From positions 62,001 to 126,000 of the forward strand of contig CADAIT010000004.1 in NCBI GenBank assembly GCA_902788095.1: 64,000 nucleotides of DNA, in the 5' to 3' direction. Made by a program: the position numbers and the translations under genes. This DNA is from an uncultured Bacteroidia bacterium. Lineage in GTDB: Bacteria > Bacteroidota > Bacteroidia > Bacteroidales > UBA932. Shown here piece by piece: positions 7,404-16,392 of the stretch; position 1 is the first letter of the stretch, and every line of letters begins with the position of its first letter. Under the pieces are notes generated by a model. The model was not told the DNA's origin. It worked only from the letters and a program-made list of their open reading frames with translations, and ran no database searches.

Positions 7404-8345
7404 ATGATACGAAGTCAATTATGCGATATCCTGGGCATTGAAAAGCCCATCTTCCAGGGAGGCATGGCCTGGATTGCGGACGCCCGTCTGGCGGCGGCCG
7501 TGTCCAACGCCGGCGGGCTGGGCCTTATCTCCTCCATCAACGCGGGAACGGAAGCTGTTCGGGATGAAATCCGCAAAGCCCGCACGCTCACGGACAAACC
7601 CTTCGGCGTAAACATCATGCTGGCCGCTCCCAACGCCGCAGAGATTGCCGCCCTGGTGGTGGAAGAAGGCGTGACCATTGTCACCACCGGCGCCGGTTCC
7701 CCCGCCCCGTACATGGAGCGCTGGAAAGAAGCCGGCATCCGCGTCATTCCCGTAGTCGCGTCCGTGGCATACGCCATCAAGATGGAGGAACTGGGCGCAA
7801 CGGCCGTCATCGCCGAAGGAGCCGAATCCGGCGGTCACGTCGGCGAAACCCACACCATGGCCCTGGTGCCGCAGGTGGTGGATGCCGTGCACATCCCCGT
7901 TTTGGCCGCGGGAGGCATTGCCGACGGCCGCACGGCCGCAGCCGCCTTCATGCTGGGAGCCTGCGGCGTGCAGGTGGGCACGCGTTTCCTGGTGGCCGAC
8001 GAATGCCGCGTGCACCCCACCTACAAAGAGCGCCTTGTCAAAGCCTCCGATGTCAGCACCATGGTAAGCGGAAAAAGCATCGGAGATGCCGTACGCTGCC
8101 TCAAAACCCCCTTTGCCAAGCAGTTTGCCAAGATGGAGGCCAACCATGTTCCGGCCGATGAAATCCGCGCTTTCGGAACCGGTTCCCTCCGCAAGGCGGT
8201 CTTCGAGGGAGATCTGGCGGGAGGCAGTTTCCTCGCCGGAGAGGCGGCCGGCTTAATCAGGCAGTGCCAGAGCGCGGAAAGTATTGTTAATGACATCATG
8301 GACGGTGCACGGGACGTGCTCGCCCGTGCCAAAGACCTTATCTGA
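7404..8345 (+). CDS. fabK: Enoyl-ACP reductase II (FabK-type flavoprotein)
   Basis: FabK is an FMN-dependent enzyme that reduces trans-2-enoyl-ACP in the last step of each fatty-acid elongation cycle. The 313-residue protein has the TIM-barrel flavin motifs of the NMO/FabK family: FQGGMAWIAD and SNAGGLGLIS near the N terminus, AEGAESGGHVGE in the centre, VLAAGGIADGRTAAAA and GVQVGTRFL for FMN phosphate binding. Nitronate monooxygenases share these motifs; I favour FabK because the gene sits 2 bases upstream of fabF and just before fabZ and because its length fits. A classical fabI is not seen in this window. Confidence 0.85.
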   Translation: MIRSQLCDILGIEKPIFQGGMAWIADARLAAAVSNAGGLGLISSINAGTEAVRDEIRKARTLTDKPFGVNIMLAAPNAAEIAALVVEEGVTIVTTGAGSPAPYMERWKEAGIRVIPVVASVAYAIKMEELGATAVIAEGAESGGHVGETHTMALVPQVVDAVHIPVLAAGGIADGRTAAAAFMLGACGVQVGTRFLVADECRVHPTYKERLVKASDVSTMVSGKSIGDAVRCLKTPFAKQFAKMEANHVPADEIRAFGTGSLRKAVFEGDLAGGSFLAGEAAGLIRQCQSAESIVNDIMDGARDVLARAKDLI

Positions 8346-8347
8346 TT

Positions 8348-9604
8348 ATGGAGCCCAAAAGAGTCGTAGTAAGCGGAATGGGGGTCATCTCGTCGGTAGG
8401 CAACGACGTAGATACCTTCTGGACCAATTTGAAGAACGGAGTCTGCGGAATTGACTATGTGGACGACTTCAAGGACATGCCCGTCAATTTCGCCGGGAAA
8501 GTAAAAAACTTCGATGCCGAACAATTCGGCATGGACAAACCTTTCGCCCGCAAGCAGGACTTCTTCACCCAATATGCCATGGCGGCCGCCTGGCAGGCCA
8601 TGCGGCAGGCCGGCTTGCACGCGGAAGGCGATGACGCCAACATCGACCCCTATCGTCTGGGCGTATATGTGGGGTCCGGCATCGGCGGCTTTGAAGTGCA
8701 GTACCGCGAAACCACCAAAATGCTGGAAGACCCCAGCGGCAAATGGATTTCGCCGCTTTTCATCGCCACCATGATTTCCAACATCGCCGCCGGACACATC
8801 GCCATCAAGCACCAGGCCAAAGGACCGTGCCTGGATATCGTCACGGCATGTGCCACCTCGTCCCACTGTATCGGCGAGGCTTTCCGCGCCATCCGTCACG
8901 GCTATGCCGATGCCATCATTGCCGGGGGCAGCGAACATGCCTCCATCCCGCTGGGGGTCGCCGGCTTCTTCAATGCCAAAGCCCTCTCCCGCGCATCGGA
9001 CCCGAAGTATGCCTCCCTCCCCTTCAACGCGAACCGGCAAGGTTTCGTGATGGGGGACGGCGCCGCCGTACTCGTGCTGGAATCGCTGGAGCACGCCCTT
9101 CAGCGCGGCGCCACCATTTTCGGAGAGGTGGTGGGCTACGGGAACACCTGCGACGCCTTCCATGCCACCGCGCCCCGGCCGGACGGCAGCACGCAGGCCC
9201 GGTCCATACAGGACGCCCTGGCGGAAGCCGGATTCAACCCTGCCCTGGACAACCTGTACATCAACACACACGGTACCGGAACCCGCCTGAACGACGTTGC
9301 GGAGACCATCGCCTGCAAAGTGGCGTTGGGCGACTATGCCTACAAGGCGCACCTTTCCTCCACCAAGTCCATGACCGGGCACATGTTCGGTGCCGCCGGC
9401 GCGGCGGAAGCCATCGCCACCATCCTGGCCCTGAAGGAAGGCATCTGCCCGCCCACCATCAATCTGGATACGCCGGACCCGGAATGTGACCTGGACTACA
9501 CCCCGAACGTAGCCGTAAAAACGCCCCTGACGCTGGGCCTGTCCAATTCCTTCGGCTTCGGCGGCCACAACGCCTGCGTAGCTTTCAGACCTTTCAAACG
9601 ATGA
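8348..9604 (+). CDS. fabF: 3-oxoacyl-ACP synthase II (beta-ketoacyl synthase)
   Basis: Condenses malonyl-ACP with acyl-ACP. The thiolase-fold catalytic triad is intact: active-site Cys in VTACATSSHCIG (about residue 170), first His in NTHGTGTRLND, second His in STKSMTGHMFGAAGA; the glycine-rich SNSFGFGGHNA closes the C terminus. Length 418 is normal for FabF. The start is 2 bases after the fabK stop and its stop overlaps the fabZ start (ATGA), indicating translational coupling in the fab operon. Confidence 0.95.
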   Translation: MEPKRVVVSGMGVISSVGNDVDTFWTNLKNGVCGIDYVDDFKDMPVNFAGKVKNFDAEQFGMDKPFARKQDFFTQYAMAAAWQAMRQAGLHAEGDDANIDPYRLGVYVGSGIGGFEVQYRETTKMLEDPSGKWISPLFIATMISNIAAGHIAIKHQAKGPCLDIVTACATSSHCIGEAFRAIRHGYADAIIAGGSEHASIPLGVAGFFNAKALSRASDPKYASLPFNANRQGFVMGDGAAVLVLESLEHALQRGATIFGEVVGYGNTCDAFHATAPRPDGSTQARSIQDALAEAGFNPALDNLYINTHGTGTRLNDVAETIACKVALGDYAYKAHLSSTKSMTGHMFGAAGAAEAIATILALKEGICPPTINLDTPDPECDLDYTPNVAVKTPLTLGLSNSFGFGGHNACVAFRPFKR

Positions 9605-10023
9605 ACCAGGAAGAGATAAAAACTTTTCTCCCGCACAGGGAGCCCATGCTCCTGATAGACGATGTCGCTACACAGGAAGACGGGAGCGTGCTCGCCCATT
9701 ACCGCATCCCCGACAAACCTTTCTACTGTGAAGGGCATTTTCCCGGCAACCCCATCGTGCCGGGTGTTATCCTGTGCGAAATCATGGCCCAGGCCTGCTT
9801 TGTCCTGCATCTGGACGCCCTTAAAAACAGCACGCTTTTATACCGCGGGATGAACAACGTGAAGTTCCGCAGCGTCGTGAAACCGGGTGACGCATGTGTC
9901 ATCACCGCCCGGCTCGTGGAGTCAAAAGGAAACCTGTATGTATGTGACGCCCAGCTTTCTGTCGCGGGTAAACGCTGCTGTCAGGGAACCCTCACCATCG
10001 CCACCGTCCCTACCGGCGACTAA
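9601..10023 (+). CDS. fabZ: 3-hydroxyacyl-ACP dehydratase (FabZ-type hot-dog fold)
   Basis: Dehydrates 3-hydroxyacyl-ACP to trans-2-enoyl-ACP, the substrate of the neighbouring FabK. The 140-residue sequence has the catalytic-His region FYCEGHFPGNPIVPGVILCE with the downstream Glu, and the LPHREPMLLIDDV opening typical of FabZ. Its ATG overlaps the fabF stop. At the 3' end its TAA overlaps the stop codon of the convergent histidine kinase gene, leaving no intergenic space. Confidence 0.9.
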   Translation: MNQEEIKTFLPHREPMLLIDDVATQEDGSVLAHYRIPDKPFYCEGHFPGNPIVPGVILCEIMAQACFVLHLDALKNSTLLYRGMNNVKFRSVVKPGDACVITARLVESKGNLYVCDAQLSVAGKRCCQGTLTIATVPTGD

Positions 10024-11300
10024 TCCTCTTTCCCGGGCAGGAAAAAGACATGTCGCAGGCCGTGGGGCTCCACCGCTTCGGCATGCATCTCTCCGCCGTG
10101 AATCCGGACGGCCTCATACACGATGGAGAGGCCCAGGCCGGTGCCGCCCAGCTCCCTGCTGCGCCCTTTGTCGGTCCTGTAAAAACGCTCATACAAATGG
10201 GGCAGGCTTTCCTGCGGGACACCGGGGCCGTCGTCGGCAAAAACAAAGTGCCACCGCCGGCCTTCCTCCCGCGCCGACAAGGTGACGGTGCTCCCCGCCC
10301 CGGCATAACGTAAAGAATTGTCCACCAGGTTCCTGAACAGGCTGTACAACAACTTTTCGCTCCCCCGGACAGGAAGGGTATCCGGCAGGTCGGTTACCAA
10401 CGTCAGGTTTTTCTCCAGGAAGTCCGCCTCCGTATCCTGCCGGACCCGCGTAACGACCTCCGCCACGTCCACATCCTCTTCGAGCTCAATTTTCTCGGCC
10501 ACGTCCAGGGTGGACAAATCGTCCACCAAATCGGCCAGCCGGCGGGACAGGGACAAGCTGCGCTCCGTAAACTTCTGCCGGGTTTCCTCCGGCATGTCGG
10601 GATGAAGATACATGGTTTCCAGACAGCCCCGGATTCCGGCAAGCGGGGTTTTCAGCTCATGGGAGATATTCTGCGTCAGGTCTTTCTGCAGCGCCAGGCT
10701 CTCCCGGTCCTGCGCCTTGGCCACGATATCGGCCACCTTCCGGGAATATATGTACAGGACAAGCAGCAACAGGATCATCAGGGCCAGGGCATACCAGAGG
10801 AAGGTATAGTCGGGTTTAAGGGCGAGCGGAAGCTGGTCGTCGTAAGGCAGGGCCGAACGGATAATCAGCTCCTGGGAGGGAATCCACGTGGCCGAATAAA
10901 AATACTCGTCGTCCACCGTGATGCTCTGTCGGTCGATGCAATACCCGCTTCCTTCCTTCAAGGCCTCCTGAATTTCTTTCCGGTTGCGATGGTCGCTCAG
11001 ATTGGGGTATTCCTTGGTCTTGTTGTCGAAAAGGACGAAGCCATGCGGGTCGAGGATGGTCAGCCGCACGGACGGGATGGGATGCAATTCCAGATATTCC
11101 TGAATGGCCGATTCTTCCAGCTGAATGTATCGCAGCGCATCGCCCAGGGATGCATTGTAATCCTGCAGCTGCCGGTTCAGCAGCGCTATCTTGAAGGTCT
11201 TTTCCCGCTGTGCCTGATAAAGCAGGAAGGCTCCGGCAAACAGCAGGAACAGGAGGATGATGCTGAAGAACAGCTGCCGGCTAAATCTCGATGTCTTCAT
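10020..11300 (-). CDS. Sensor histidine kinase (membrane-bound, PhoR-like)
   Basis: A 426-residue two-component kinase. Two transmembrane helices (about residues 10-28 and 165-187) bracket a ~135-residue extracytoplasmic sensor domain. The cytoplasmic part has the HisKA box NISHELKTPLAGIRG (phosphoacceptor His ~214), then the HATPase N box (FRNLVDNSLRYA), G1 (DDGPGVP), F box (LYERFYR) and G2 (GGTGLGLSIV). Its start overlaps the response regulator gene by 20 bases, so the two are translated as one unit. The likely targets are the divergent PepSY-like genes at 12109. The signal is unknown. Confidence 0.93.
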   Translation of the reverse strand: MKTSRFSRQLFFSIILLFLLFAGAFLLYQAQREKTFKIALLNRQLQDYNASLGDALRYIQLEESAIQEYLELHPIPSVRLTILDPHGFVLFDNKTKEYPNLSDHRNRKEIQEALKEGSGYCIDRQSITVDDEYFYSATWIPSQELIIRSALPYDDQLPLALKPDYTFLWYALALMILLLLVLYIYSRKVADIVAKAQDRESLALQKDLTQNISHELKTPLAGIRGCLETMYLHPDMPEETRQKFTERSLSLSRRLADLVDDLSTLDVAEKIELEEDVDVAEVVTRVRQDTEADFLEKNLTLVTDLPDTLPVRGSEKLLYSLFRNLVDNSLRYAGAGSTVTLSAREEGRRWHFVFADDGPGVPQESLPHLYERFYRTDKGRSRELGGTGLGLSIVYEAVRIHGGEMHAEAVEPHGLRHVFFLPGKED

Positions 11301-11985
11301 CTGTAAAACAATATCCGTGTCCGGGACGCGTCACAATACATTTCGCATACGGTCCCAGTTTTTTGCGAAGGCGGGTGATGCATACGTCCACGCTCCGGTC
11401 CGTGACCAGAACGCCGTCCGGCCATGCCTTGTCCAGCAGCTGCTCGCGCGAAAAGACCATGCCGGGGCGCCCCATCAGCAGCTGCAGGATGCCGAACTCC
11501 GTGCGCGTCAGCGAGACAGGCCGTCCGTCCACGCTCAAACTCTTCCCCCGCTCGTCCAGGGAAATGCCGTCCTTTCCGGCCGGGACGCCGGACGGAGCCG
11601 GCCGATGGGTCCGCCGAAGCACCGCCTGCACGCGCAGCAGCAGTTCCTGCACGGAAAACGGCTTGGTGATGTAGTCGTCCACCCCGATTCGCAAGCCGTC
11701 GATAATGTCCTCCCTGCTATTTTTTGCCGTAAGCATGATGATAGGGATATCGGCCGTCAACGGGTTCTCCTTGAGCTGCATCGCCATTCTCGAACCGGAC
11801 ATGCCTCCGAGCATCACATCCAGAATAAGCAGGCTGAAACGCGACAAATCCAGTTTCAGGGCTTCCTCGGCCGAAGCGGCGAGCGTCACATCGTAACCGG
11901 ACATGGTAAAATTGAAGCGCAATACCTCCAGGATATCCGGCTCGTCATCTACCAGCAGAATGCTATGTTTGTTGTTGCTTTCCAT
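11281..11985 (-). CDS. OmpR/PhoB-family response regulator
   Basis: A 234-residue DNA-binding response regulator. The receiver domain has the acidic pair in LLVDDEPD, phosphoacceptor Asp56 in LLILDVMLGG, the conserved Thr in MLTAKNS and Lys in YITKPFS. The C-terminal winged helix includes LTRTEFGILQLLM and VDVCITRLRKKLG. The start at 11985 gives the standard N terminus; an upstream ATG at 12096 would add 37 unrelated residues and run into the divergent promoter. Pairs with the kinase downstream. Four 11-base-phased GTAAYAA-like repeats between this gene and 12109 are a candidate binding site. Confidence 0.95.
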   Translation of the reverse strand: MESNNKHSILLVDDEPDILEVLRFNFTMSGYDVTLAASAEEALKLDLSRFSLLILDVMLGGMSGSRMAMQLKENPLTADIPIIMLTAKNSREDIIDGLRIGVDDYITKPFSVQELLLRVQAVLRRTHRPAPSGVPAGKDGISLDERGKSLSVDGRPVSLTRTEFGILQLLMGRPGMVFSREQLLDKAWPDGVLVTDRSVDVCITRLRKKLGPYAKCIVTRPGHGYCFTDEDIEI

Positions 11986-12030
11986 AATTTCCCTACAAAA
12001 ATGGAATATTTCGGCCGAATTTACAACACT

Positions 12031-12086
12031 GTAACAATAATGTAATAACGGTGTAGCCGCTTGGTAACAAGAGCGCCTTATCTTTG
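12031..12086 (+). promoter_or_regulatory. 11-base-phased direct repeats plus -7 box upstream of PepSY-like genes
   Basis: GTAACAAT (12031), GTAATAAC (12042), a weaker GTAGCCGC (12053) and GTAACAAG (12064) begin exactly 11 bases apart, the helical spacing of PhoB/OmpR-type sites. They end 8 bases before TATCTTTG (12079-12086), the -7 box of the gene at 12109. The block sits between the divergent response regulator and its presumed targets. Confidence 0.6.
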
Positions 12087-12108
12087 CAGCAAACAAAACA
12101 CAAGCGAC

Positions 12109-12534
12109 ATGAAAAAACTAACTGCTGCGATTGTCGGCCTGCTACTCATACCGTTCGTCGCAATGGCCGACGGGAAAAGAATTCCTTTCGAAAAGTTGCC
12201 GGCGGAAGCCCGCACCTTCGTGAACACCTATTTCGGAGGAAGCAAAATCCTTCAGGTTACGGCCGAATGGGACGAGTACGACGTTTTGTTTGCCGACCTG
12301 TCCAGCGTGGAGTTCGACCGCTCCGGCAACTGGAAACAGGTGAAATGCAAAAAGGGAGGAGCCATACCGGAAGCCATTATTCCCACGCGCATCCTCTCGT
12401 ATGTGAAAGAAGCCTTCCCCGATCAGCTTATCGTCAAGATAGAGAGAAGCCGCTGGGGATACGAGGTCGAAATTCAAAACGGTCTCGAACTCGAGTTCGA
12501 CAAGAACTGTTCCTTTGTACGGATTGATGATTAA
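12109..12534 (+). CDS. Exported PepSY-like domain protein
   Basis: A 141-residue protein with a signal peptide (MKKLTAAIVGLLLIPFVAMA) and one PepSY-like domain of the kind common in Bacteroidetes (PF11396-type): the pattern FEKLPAEARTFVNTYFGGSKILQV then YDVLFADLSSVEFDRSGNW, later IPTRILSYVKEAFP and YEVEIQNGLELEFDKN. These small periplasmic proteins often sit beside two-component systems and are thought to bind a ligand or modulate a partner; no reaction is known. Start chosen at the ATG 22 bases after the TATCTTTG box. Followed after 17 bases by a second PepSY-like gene. Confidence 0.82.
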   Translation: MKKLTAAIVGLLLIPFVAMADGKRIPFEKLPAEARTFVNTYFGGSKILQVTAEWDEYDVLFADLSSVEFDRSGNWKQVKCKKGGAIPEAIIPTRILSYVKEAFPDQLIVKIERSRWGYEVEIQNGLELEFDKNCSFVRIDD

Positions 12535-12551
12535 ATAAATATGTAATTGCT

Positions 12552-13409
12552 ATGAAAAAAACTGCCTTTATCATTCTTTTGTCTGCGGTCTGCCTGAGCG
12601 CCTGCCAGAACCGCATGCACCTCAATGGCATAGACAGCGCCGTTGAAGAAGCCTTTAACAACCAGTACCCGAATGCCTGGGACGTAGAATGGGAACAGCA
12701 GGCCGGAAATACCATCGTCATGGATTTCAGGGACGGCCTGTATGAAAAAGAAGCCTGGTACCTGACCGACGGCACCTGGATTCAGACCCGCACGGAACTC
12801 CCCCTGTACGAGGTTCCCAAAACAGTTATCGAAGCGGCCCTCGCCTCACTGGGCGCCGGCTGGTACATCGAAGAAGCCGAGTACTACGAGACCAGTTCCA
12901 CCCCCGCCGCATACTATCTGCTGGACTGCGAAAAGATGCACGCCCAACAGGAAGCCCGCGTAAAAGTGCTGCCTGACGGAACCGTGCTGGACGCCGCCGG
13001 AACGGGCACTCCCGGCACCGGTACTGACACTCCCGGCACCGGCGGGGACATTTTTGCCGCGGCAAAAAGCACCTTCGCCACCATGTACCCCGGTGCCCAG
13101 CATGTGGAATGGGAAATGGAATATGGAAAACTGAGCGCGGAGTTCTATCTGGACAGACACGAAAAAGAAGCCTGGTTCATGACCGACGGCACCTGGATGT
13201 TCACCGAGACCGAACTGGCTGCGAACGAAGTTCCCCAGAATCTGGTAGATATCGTCATGGCCAAACTGGGAGACGGCTGGCACATCGACGACGCCGACCA
13301 TTTCCTTTCCAGCACAGAGCCGTACGAATACTATACGCTGGAGTGTGAGAACAATTTCACCGACCGCGAAGCCAAACTGAGCATTACGAAGGACGGTATT
13401 ATCCTCTGA
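12552..13409 (+). CDS. Lipoprotein with two tandem PepSY-like domains
   Basis: A 285-residue lipoprotein (lipobox LSAC at residues 16-19). Two PepSY-like repeats are obvious: residues ~25-145 and ~165-285 each carry a YP(N/G)A..VEWE motif, then KEAWYLTDGTW or KEAWFMTDGTW, then EVP and LG.GW.I..A. They are joined by a Gly/Thr/Pro linker (TGTPGTGTDTPGTG, ~150-163). Probably cotranscribed with the upstream PepSY-like gene and controlled by the divergent two-component system. Likely role: periplasmic ligand-binding or stress sensing; this is inference from family and position. Confidence 0.82.
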   Translation: MKKTAFIILLSAVCLSACQNRMHLNGIDSAVEEAFNNQYPNAWDVEWEQQAGNTIVMDFRDGLYEKEAWYLTDGTWIQTRTELPLYEVPKTVIEAALASLGAGWYIEEAEYYETSSTPAAYYLLDCEKMHAQQEARVKVLPDGTVLDAAGTGTPGTGTDTPGTGGDIFAAAKSTFATMYPGAQHVEWEMEYGKLSAEFYLDRHEKEAWFMTDGTWMFTETELAANEVPQNLVDIVMAKLGDGWHIDDADHFLSSTEPYEYYTLECENNFTDREAKLSITKDGIIL

Positions 13410-13426
13410 CGAATTAAAACGAACTT

Positions 13427-13885
13427 TTACTCTCTGCGGGAGAGGCGGTCCCAGGCCAGCCTCTCCCATTTTGTACCCGGACGGCCGTAATTGGCATACG
13501 GGTAAATGGAGATGCCGCCACGGGGCGTAAAGAAGCCTGTCACCTCTATGTACTTGGGATCCATGAGCTTGACGAGGTCCTTCATGATGGTGTTCACGCA
13601 GTCTTCATGAAAATCCCCGTTGGAGCGGAAACTGAAAAGATACAGTTTGAGGCTCTTGGATTCCACCATCTTCACATCCGGAACATAGCTGATGCGAATC
13701 TCGGCAAAGTCCGGCTGGCCCGTAATGGGGCACAGCGTGGTGAATTCCGGGCAGTTGAAACGCACCCAGTAGTCGTTGTCCTTGTGGACGTTCTCGAAGG
13801 TTTCAAGCACCTCCGGGGCATATTTCTGGCTGTATTCGGCCTTGTGGCCCAGCGCTTTGAGTTCTTTCGGATTGCGTGCCATCAT
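13427..13885 (-). CDS. queF: NADPH-dependent 7-cyano-7-deazaguanine reductase
   Basis: QueF reduces preQ0 to preQ1 in queuosine synthesis. The 152-residue protein is the short unimodular type: the catalytic Cys lies in [13 protein letters not shown], the QueF motif is [13 protein letters not shown], and FHEDC supplies the conserved Glu/His region. Either of two adjacent ATG codons (13885, 13882) can start it; the first overlaps the prfA stop as ATGA, so translation is coupled to prfA. A longer in-frame upstream reading is entirely inside prfA and was not used. Confidence 0.93.
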   Translation of the reverse strand: MMARNPKELKALGHKAEYSQKYAPEVLETFENVHKDNDYWVRFNCPEFTTLCPITGQPDFAEIRISYVPDVKMVESKSLKLYLFSFRSNGDFHEDCVNTIMKDLVKLMDPKYIEVTGFFTPRGGISIYPYANYGRPGTKWERLAWDRLSRRE

Positions 13886-14979
13886 GCGTCCTCCCCTGCT
13901 TCTTTGAGCCTTTCGGCATTTTCCGCAATCTGCAGCTGGTCGATGCATTCCTGGATGTCGCCGTCCATGAACACCGGCAGGTTGTACATGCTCCAGCCGA
14001 TGCGGTGGTCCGTCACGCGGCCCTGCGGATAGTTGTAGGTGCGGATTTTGGCGCTGCGGTCACCGGTGCTCACCATGGTTTTGCGCTTGGCGGCAATGCC
14101 GTCCAGGTATTTCTGGTGCTCCATGTTATACAGGCGGGTGCGGAGTTCTTCCATGGCCCGGTCCAGGTTCTTGAGCTGGGAACGCTCCTCCTGGCACTGC
14201 ACCACGATGCCGGAAGGGATGTGGGTGAGGCGCACGGCGCTGTAGGTGGTGTTCACCCCCTGGCCGCCGGGGCCCGATGCGCAGAAGAGGTCCTTGCGGA
14301 TATCGGCGGGATTCAGCTCGATGTCGAACTCGCCGGCCTCCGGGAAAACGGCCACCGAGGCGGCCGAAGTCTGGATGCGGCCCTGGGTTTCCGTCTGGGG
14401 CACGCGCTGCACGCGGTGCACGCCGGACTCGTATTTCATGACGCCGTACACGCCGTCCTGGCTGCTGGAAAGCTTGAACACAATCTGTTTGAAACCGCCG
14501 GAGGTGCCGGGAGCCTGGTCCGTGACTTCCAGTTTCCAGCCGCGGCGCTCCGCGAAGTGCTGGTACATGCGGAAGAGGTCCCCGGCGAAAATGGCGGCCT
14601 CGTCACCGCCGGTACCGCCACGGATTTCCACCATGGCGTTTTTGCCGTCGTCAGGGTCTGCCGGAATCAGGAGCAGCTTGATATTCTGTTCCATGTCCGG
14701 AAGCTGGGGTTCGATTTCCGCAATCTCCTCCTTGGCCATTTCCTTGAGGTCGTCGTCCTTCTCGTTCATGAGGATGTCCTTGGCCTGGGCGAGCTCGTCC
14801 ACCAGCCGTTTGTACTCCAGGCCGGCGGCAATGATGGGCTGCAGTTCCTTGTAGTCCTTGTTCAGCTGCACGAACTTCTTCATGTCCGCAATCACTGCGG
14901 GGTCCGCCAGCTGCTCTTCCAGCTTCTTGTATTTGTCCTGAAGGCTCAGCACCTTCTCCAGCAATGTATTTTCTGCCAT
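13882..14979 (-). CDS. prfA: Peptide chain release factor 1
   Basis: RF1 reads UAA and UAG and triggers peptide release. The 365-residue protein has the GGQ loop ([13 protein letters not shown]) and the codon-recognition stretch [20 protein letters not shown]. In that stretch the PxT tripeptide reads PQT, and the His that normally follows GRI (stacks between stop-codon bases 2 and 3 in solved RF1 complexes) is Gln here. The start at 14979 begins [10 protein letters not shown]; an ATG 21 bases upstream lacks support. Overlaps queF by four bases. Confidence 0.95.
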   Translation of the reverse strand: MAENTLLEKVLSLQDKYKKLEEQLADPAVIADMKKFVQLNKDYKELQPIIAAGLEYKRLVDELAQAKDILMNEKDDDLKEMAKEEIAEIEPQLPDMEQNIKLLLIPADPDDGKNAMVEIRGGTGGDEAAIFAGDLFRMYQHFAERRGWKLEVTDQAPGTSGGFKQIVFKLSSSQDGVYGVMKYESGVHRVQRVPQTETQGRIQTSAASVAVFPEAGEFDIELNPADIRKDLFCASGPGGQGVNTTYSAVRLTHIPSGIVVQCQEERSQLKNLDRAMEELRTRLYNMEHQKYLDGIAAKRKTMVSTGDRSAKIRTYNYPQGRVTDHRIGWSMYNLPVFMDGDIQECIDQLQIAENAERLKEAGEDA

Positions 14980-15070
14980 AAAAATTGTTTTAGCCTGCAA
15001 AGATAATCATTTTCCGGCAAATATTCGCACCGGGGCCTGTGGGAAGGTCCCCGGCCATGGAGCGGCCAGG

Positions 15071-16333
15071 CTACCGCCCGTGGACGGCCCGCGCCAGCGC
15101 TTCCCGGTCTTCCGGATGGGCGATGGAGATGAGCAGGCGGGCGCGTTCCTGCAAAGACTTGCCGTACAGGTTCACGGCGCCATATTCGCTGACCACCCAC
15201 TGGACATCGGCACGGGGTGTCACGACGCCAGCGCCCGGATGAAGCTGCGGGACAATCTTGGACTGCCCCTTTTTGGTGCGGGAAGCCAGGGCGATGATGG
15301 CCTTGCCGCCTTTGGAGAGTTTGGCGCCGCGGACAAAGTCCAGCTGCCCGCCGGTGCCGGAATAGATGCGGGGGCCGATGGAATCGGCACAAACCTGACC
15401 GGTGAGGTCAATCTCGATGGCCGAATTGATGGACACCATGCCCGGATTGCGTGCAATCACGCGCGGGTCGTTGGTATAAGCGATGTCCCGCATGAGCACC
15501 TGCGGATTCTCCCGGATGAAATCGTACACCTCCTGCGAGCCCAGGAGGAAAGAGGCCACCACTTTCCCCGTGTCGATGGCCTTGCAGGCCCCGTCGATGA
15601 CCCCGCTCCGGATAAGCTCCAGGGCGCCATCGGAAAACATTTCCGTGTGCAGGCCCAGGTGCTTGTGCCCGCCCAGGCTGGCGCAGATGGCGTTGGGCAT
15701 GGAGCCGATTCCCATCTGCAGGCAGGCCCCGTCCGGAATGAGCCCGGCACAGTTGCGGCCGATGGCCAGGTCCGCCCGGGAGGGCTGCGCATAAGTGCTG
15801 GTAATCAAAGGCCGGTTATCCTGCACAAGGGCCGTAAACCGCTCCAGGGGAATGAGGTCTCCGTAGGCGAACGGCACCTGCGGATTCACCACGGCGATAC
15901 GCTCCCGGGCCACTTCCAGCGCAGCCGGCGAACAGTCCACCGACGTTCCCAGGGACACCATGCCGTCCACCGGCTCCGACACCTGCACCATGGCAACGTC
16001 GCAGCGCAAAGCCCCGGTGCGGTACATGAGCTGGGATTCGAAGAGGTTGGTGGGAATGTAGTCCGCGACACCCGCCTGCACGGCGGCCCGCAGATTGGGT
16101 CCCACGAAGAACCCCTGGTCGAAGAAGGCCTCGTGGTATTCCGGTGAGCCGTAGGGGGCCGGACCCTCCGTATGAAAATGATGAAAGTGTATGTCCCGCA
16201 GCTCTTCCGCCCGCCCGCACAAGGCCTCGATGAGGATGTGCGGCACGCTGGCAATGCTGGAGAGATGGATATGGTCGCCGCTCCGCACGGCGCGTACGGC
16301 TTCGGCAGCACTGATATACAGGGGCTTTCTCAT
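15071..16333 (-). CDS. Acetyl-CoA hydrolase/CoA-transferase family protein
   Basis: A 420-residue cytosolic enzyme of the class I CoA-transferase family (4-hydroxybutyrate CoA-transferase / acetyl-CoA:succinate CoA-transferase type). The active-site glutamate lies in SAIEIDLTGQVCAD and is followed by GPRIYSGTGGQLDFVRGA, the oxyanion/CoA loop of this family; GIGSMPNAI forms an upstream glycine motif. In anaerobic Bacteroidales such enzymes exchange CoA between acetate, succinate, propionate or butyrate during fermentation; the exact acyl pair cannot be read from sequence. The start at 16333 lies 11 bases after a minus-strand TATCTTTG box. Confidence 0.87.
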   Translation of the reverse strand: MRKPLYISAAEAVRAVRSGDHIHLSSIASVPHILIEALCGRAEELRDIHFHHFHTEGPAPYGSPEYHEAFFDQGFFVGPNLRAAVQAGVADYIPTNLFESQLMYRTGALRCDVAMVQVSEPVDGMVSLGTSVDCSPAALEVARERIAVVNPQVPFAYGDLIPLERFTALVQDNRPLITSTYAQPSRADLAIGRNCAGLIPDGACLQMGIGSMPNAICASLGGHKHLGLHTEMFSDGALELIRSGVIDGACKAIDTGKVVASFLLGSQEVYDFIRENPQVLMRDIAYTNDPRVIARNPGMVSINSAIEIDLTGQVCADSIGPRIYSGTGGQLDFVRGAKLSKGGKAIIALASRTKKGQSKIVPQLHPGAGVVTPRADVQWVVSEYGAVNLYGKSLQERARLLISIAHPEDREALARAVHGR

Positions 16334-16343
16334 TTTTAAAAGG

Positions 16344-16372
16344 CAAAGATAACACAAATTGTTGTATCTTTG
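16344..16372. promoter_or_regulatory. Divergent -7 boxes for CoA-transferase and mazG
   Basis: TATCTTTG occurs on the minus strand (16351-16344), serving the CoA-transferase, and on the plus strand (16365-16372), serving mazG. Both match the Bacteroidetes consensus exactly. Confidence 0.65.
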
Positions 16373-16392
16373 TGCTTCCAAAACGCCAAATC

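Noticed and set aside
7404-8345. Nitronate monooxygenase
   Set aside because: The same fold and motifs, but the coupled fabF and fabZ favour FabK; not excluded biochemically.
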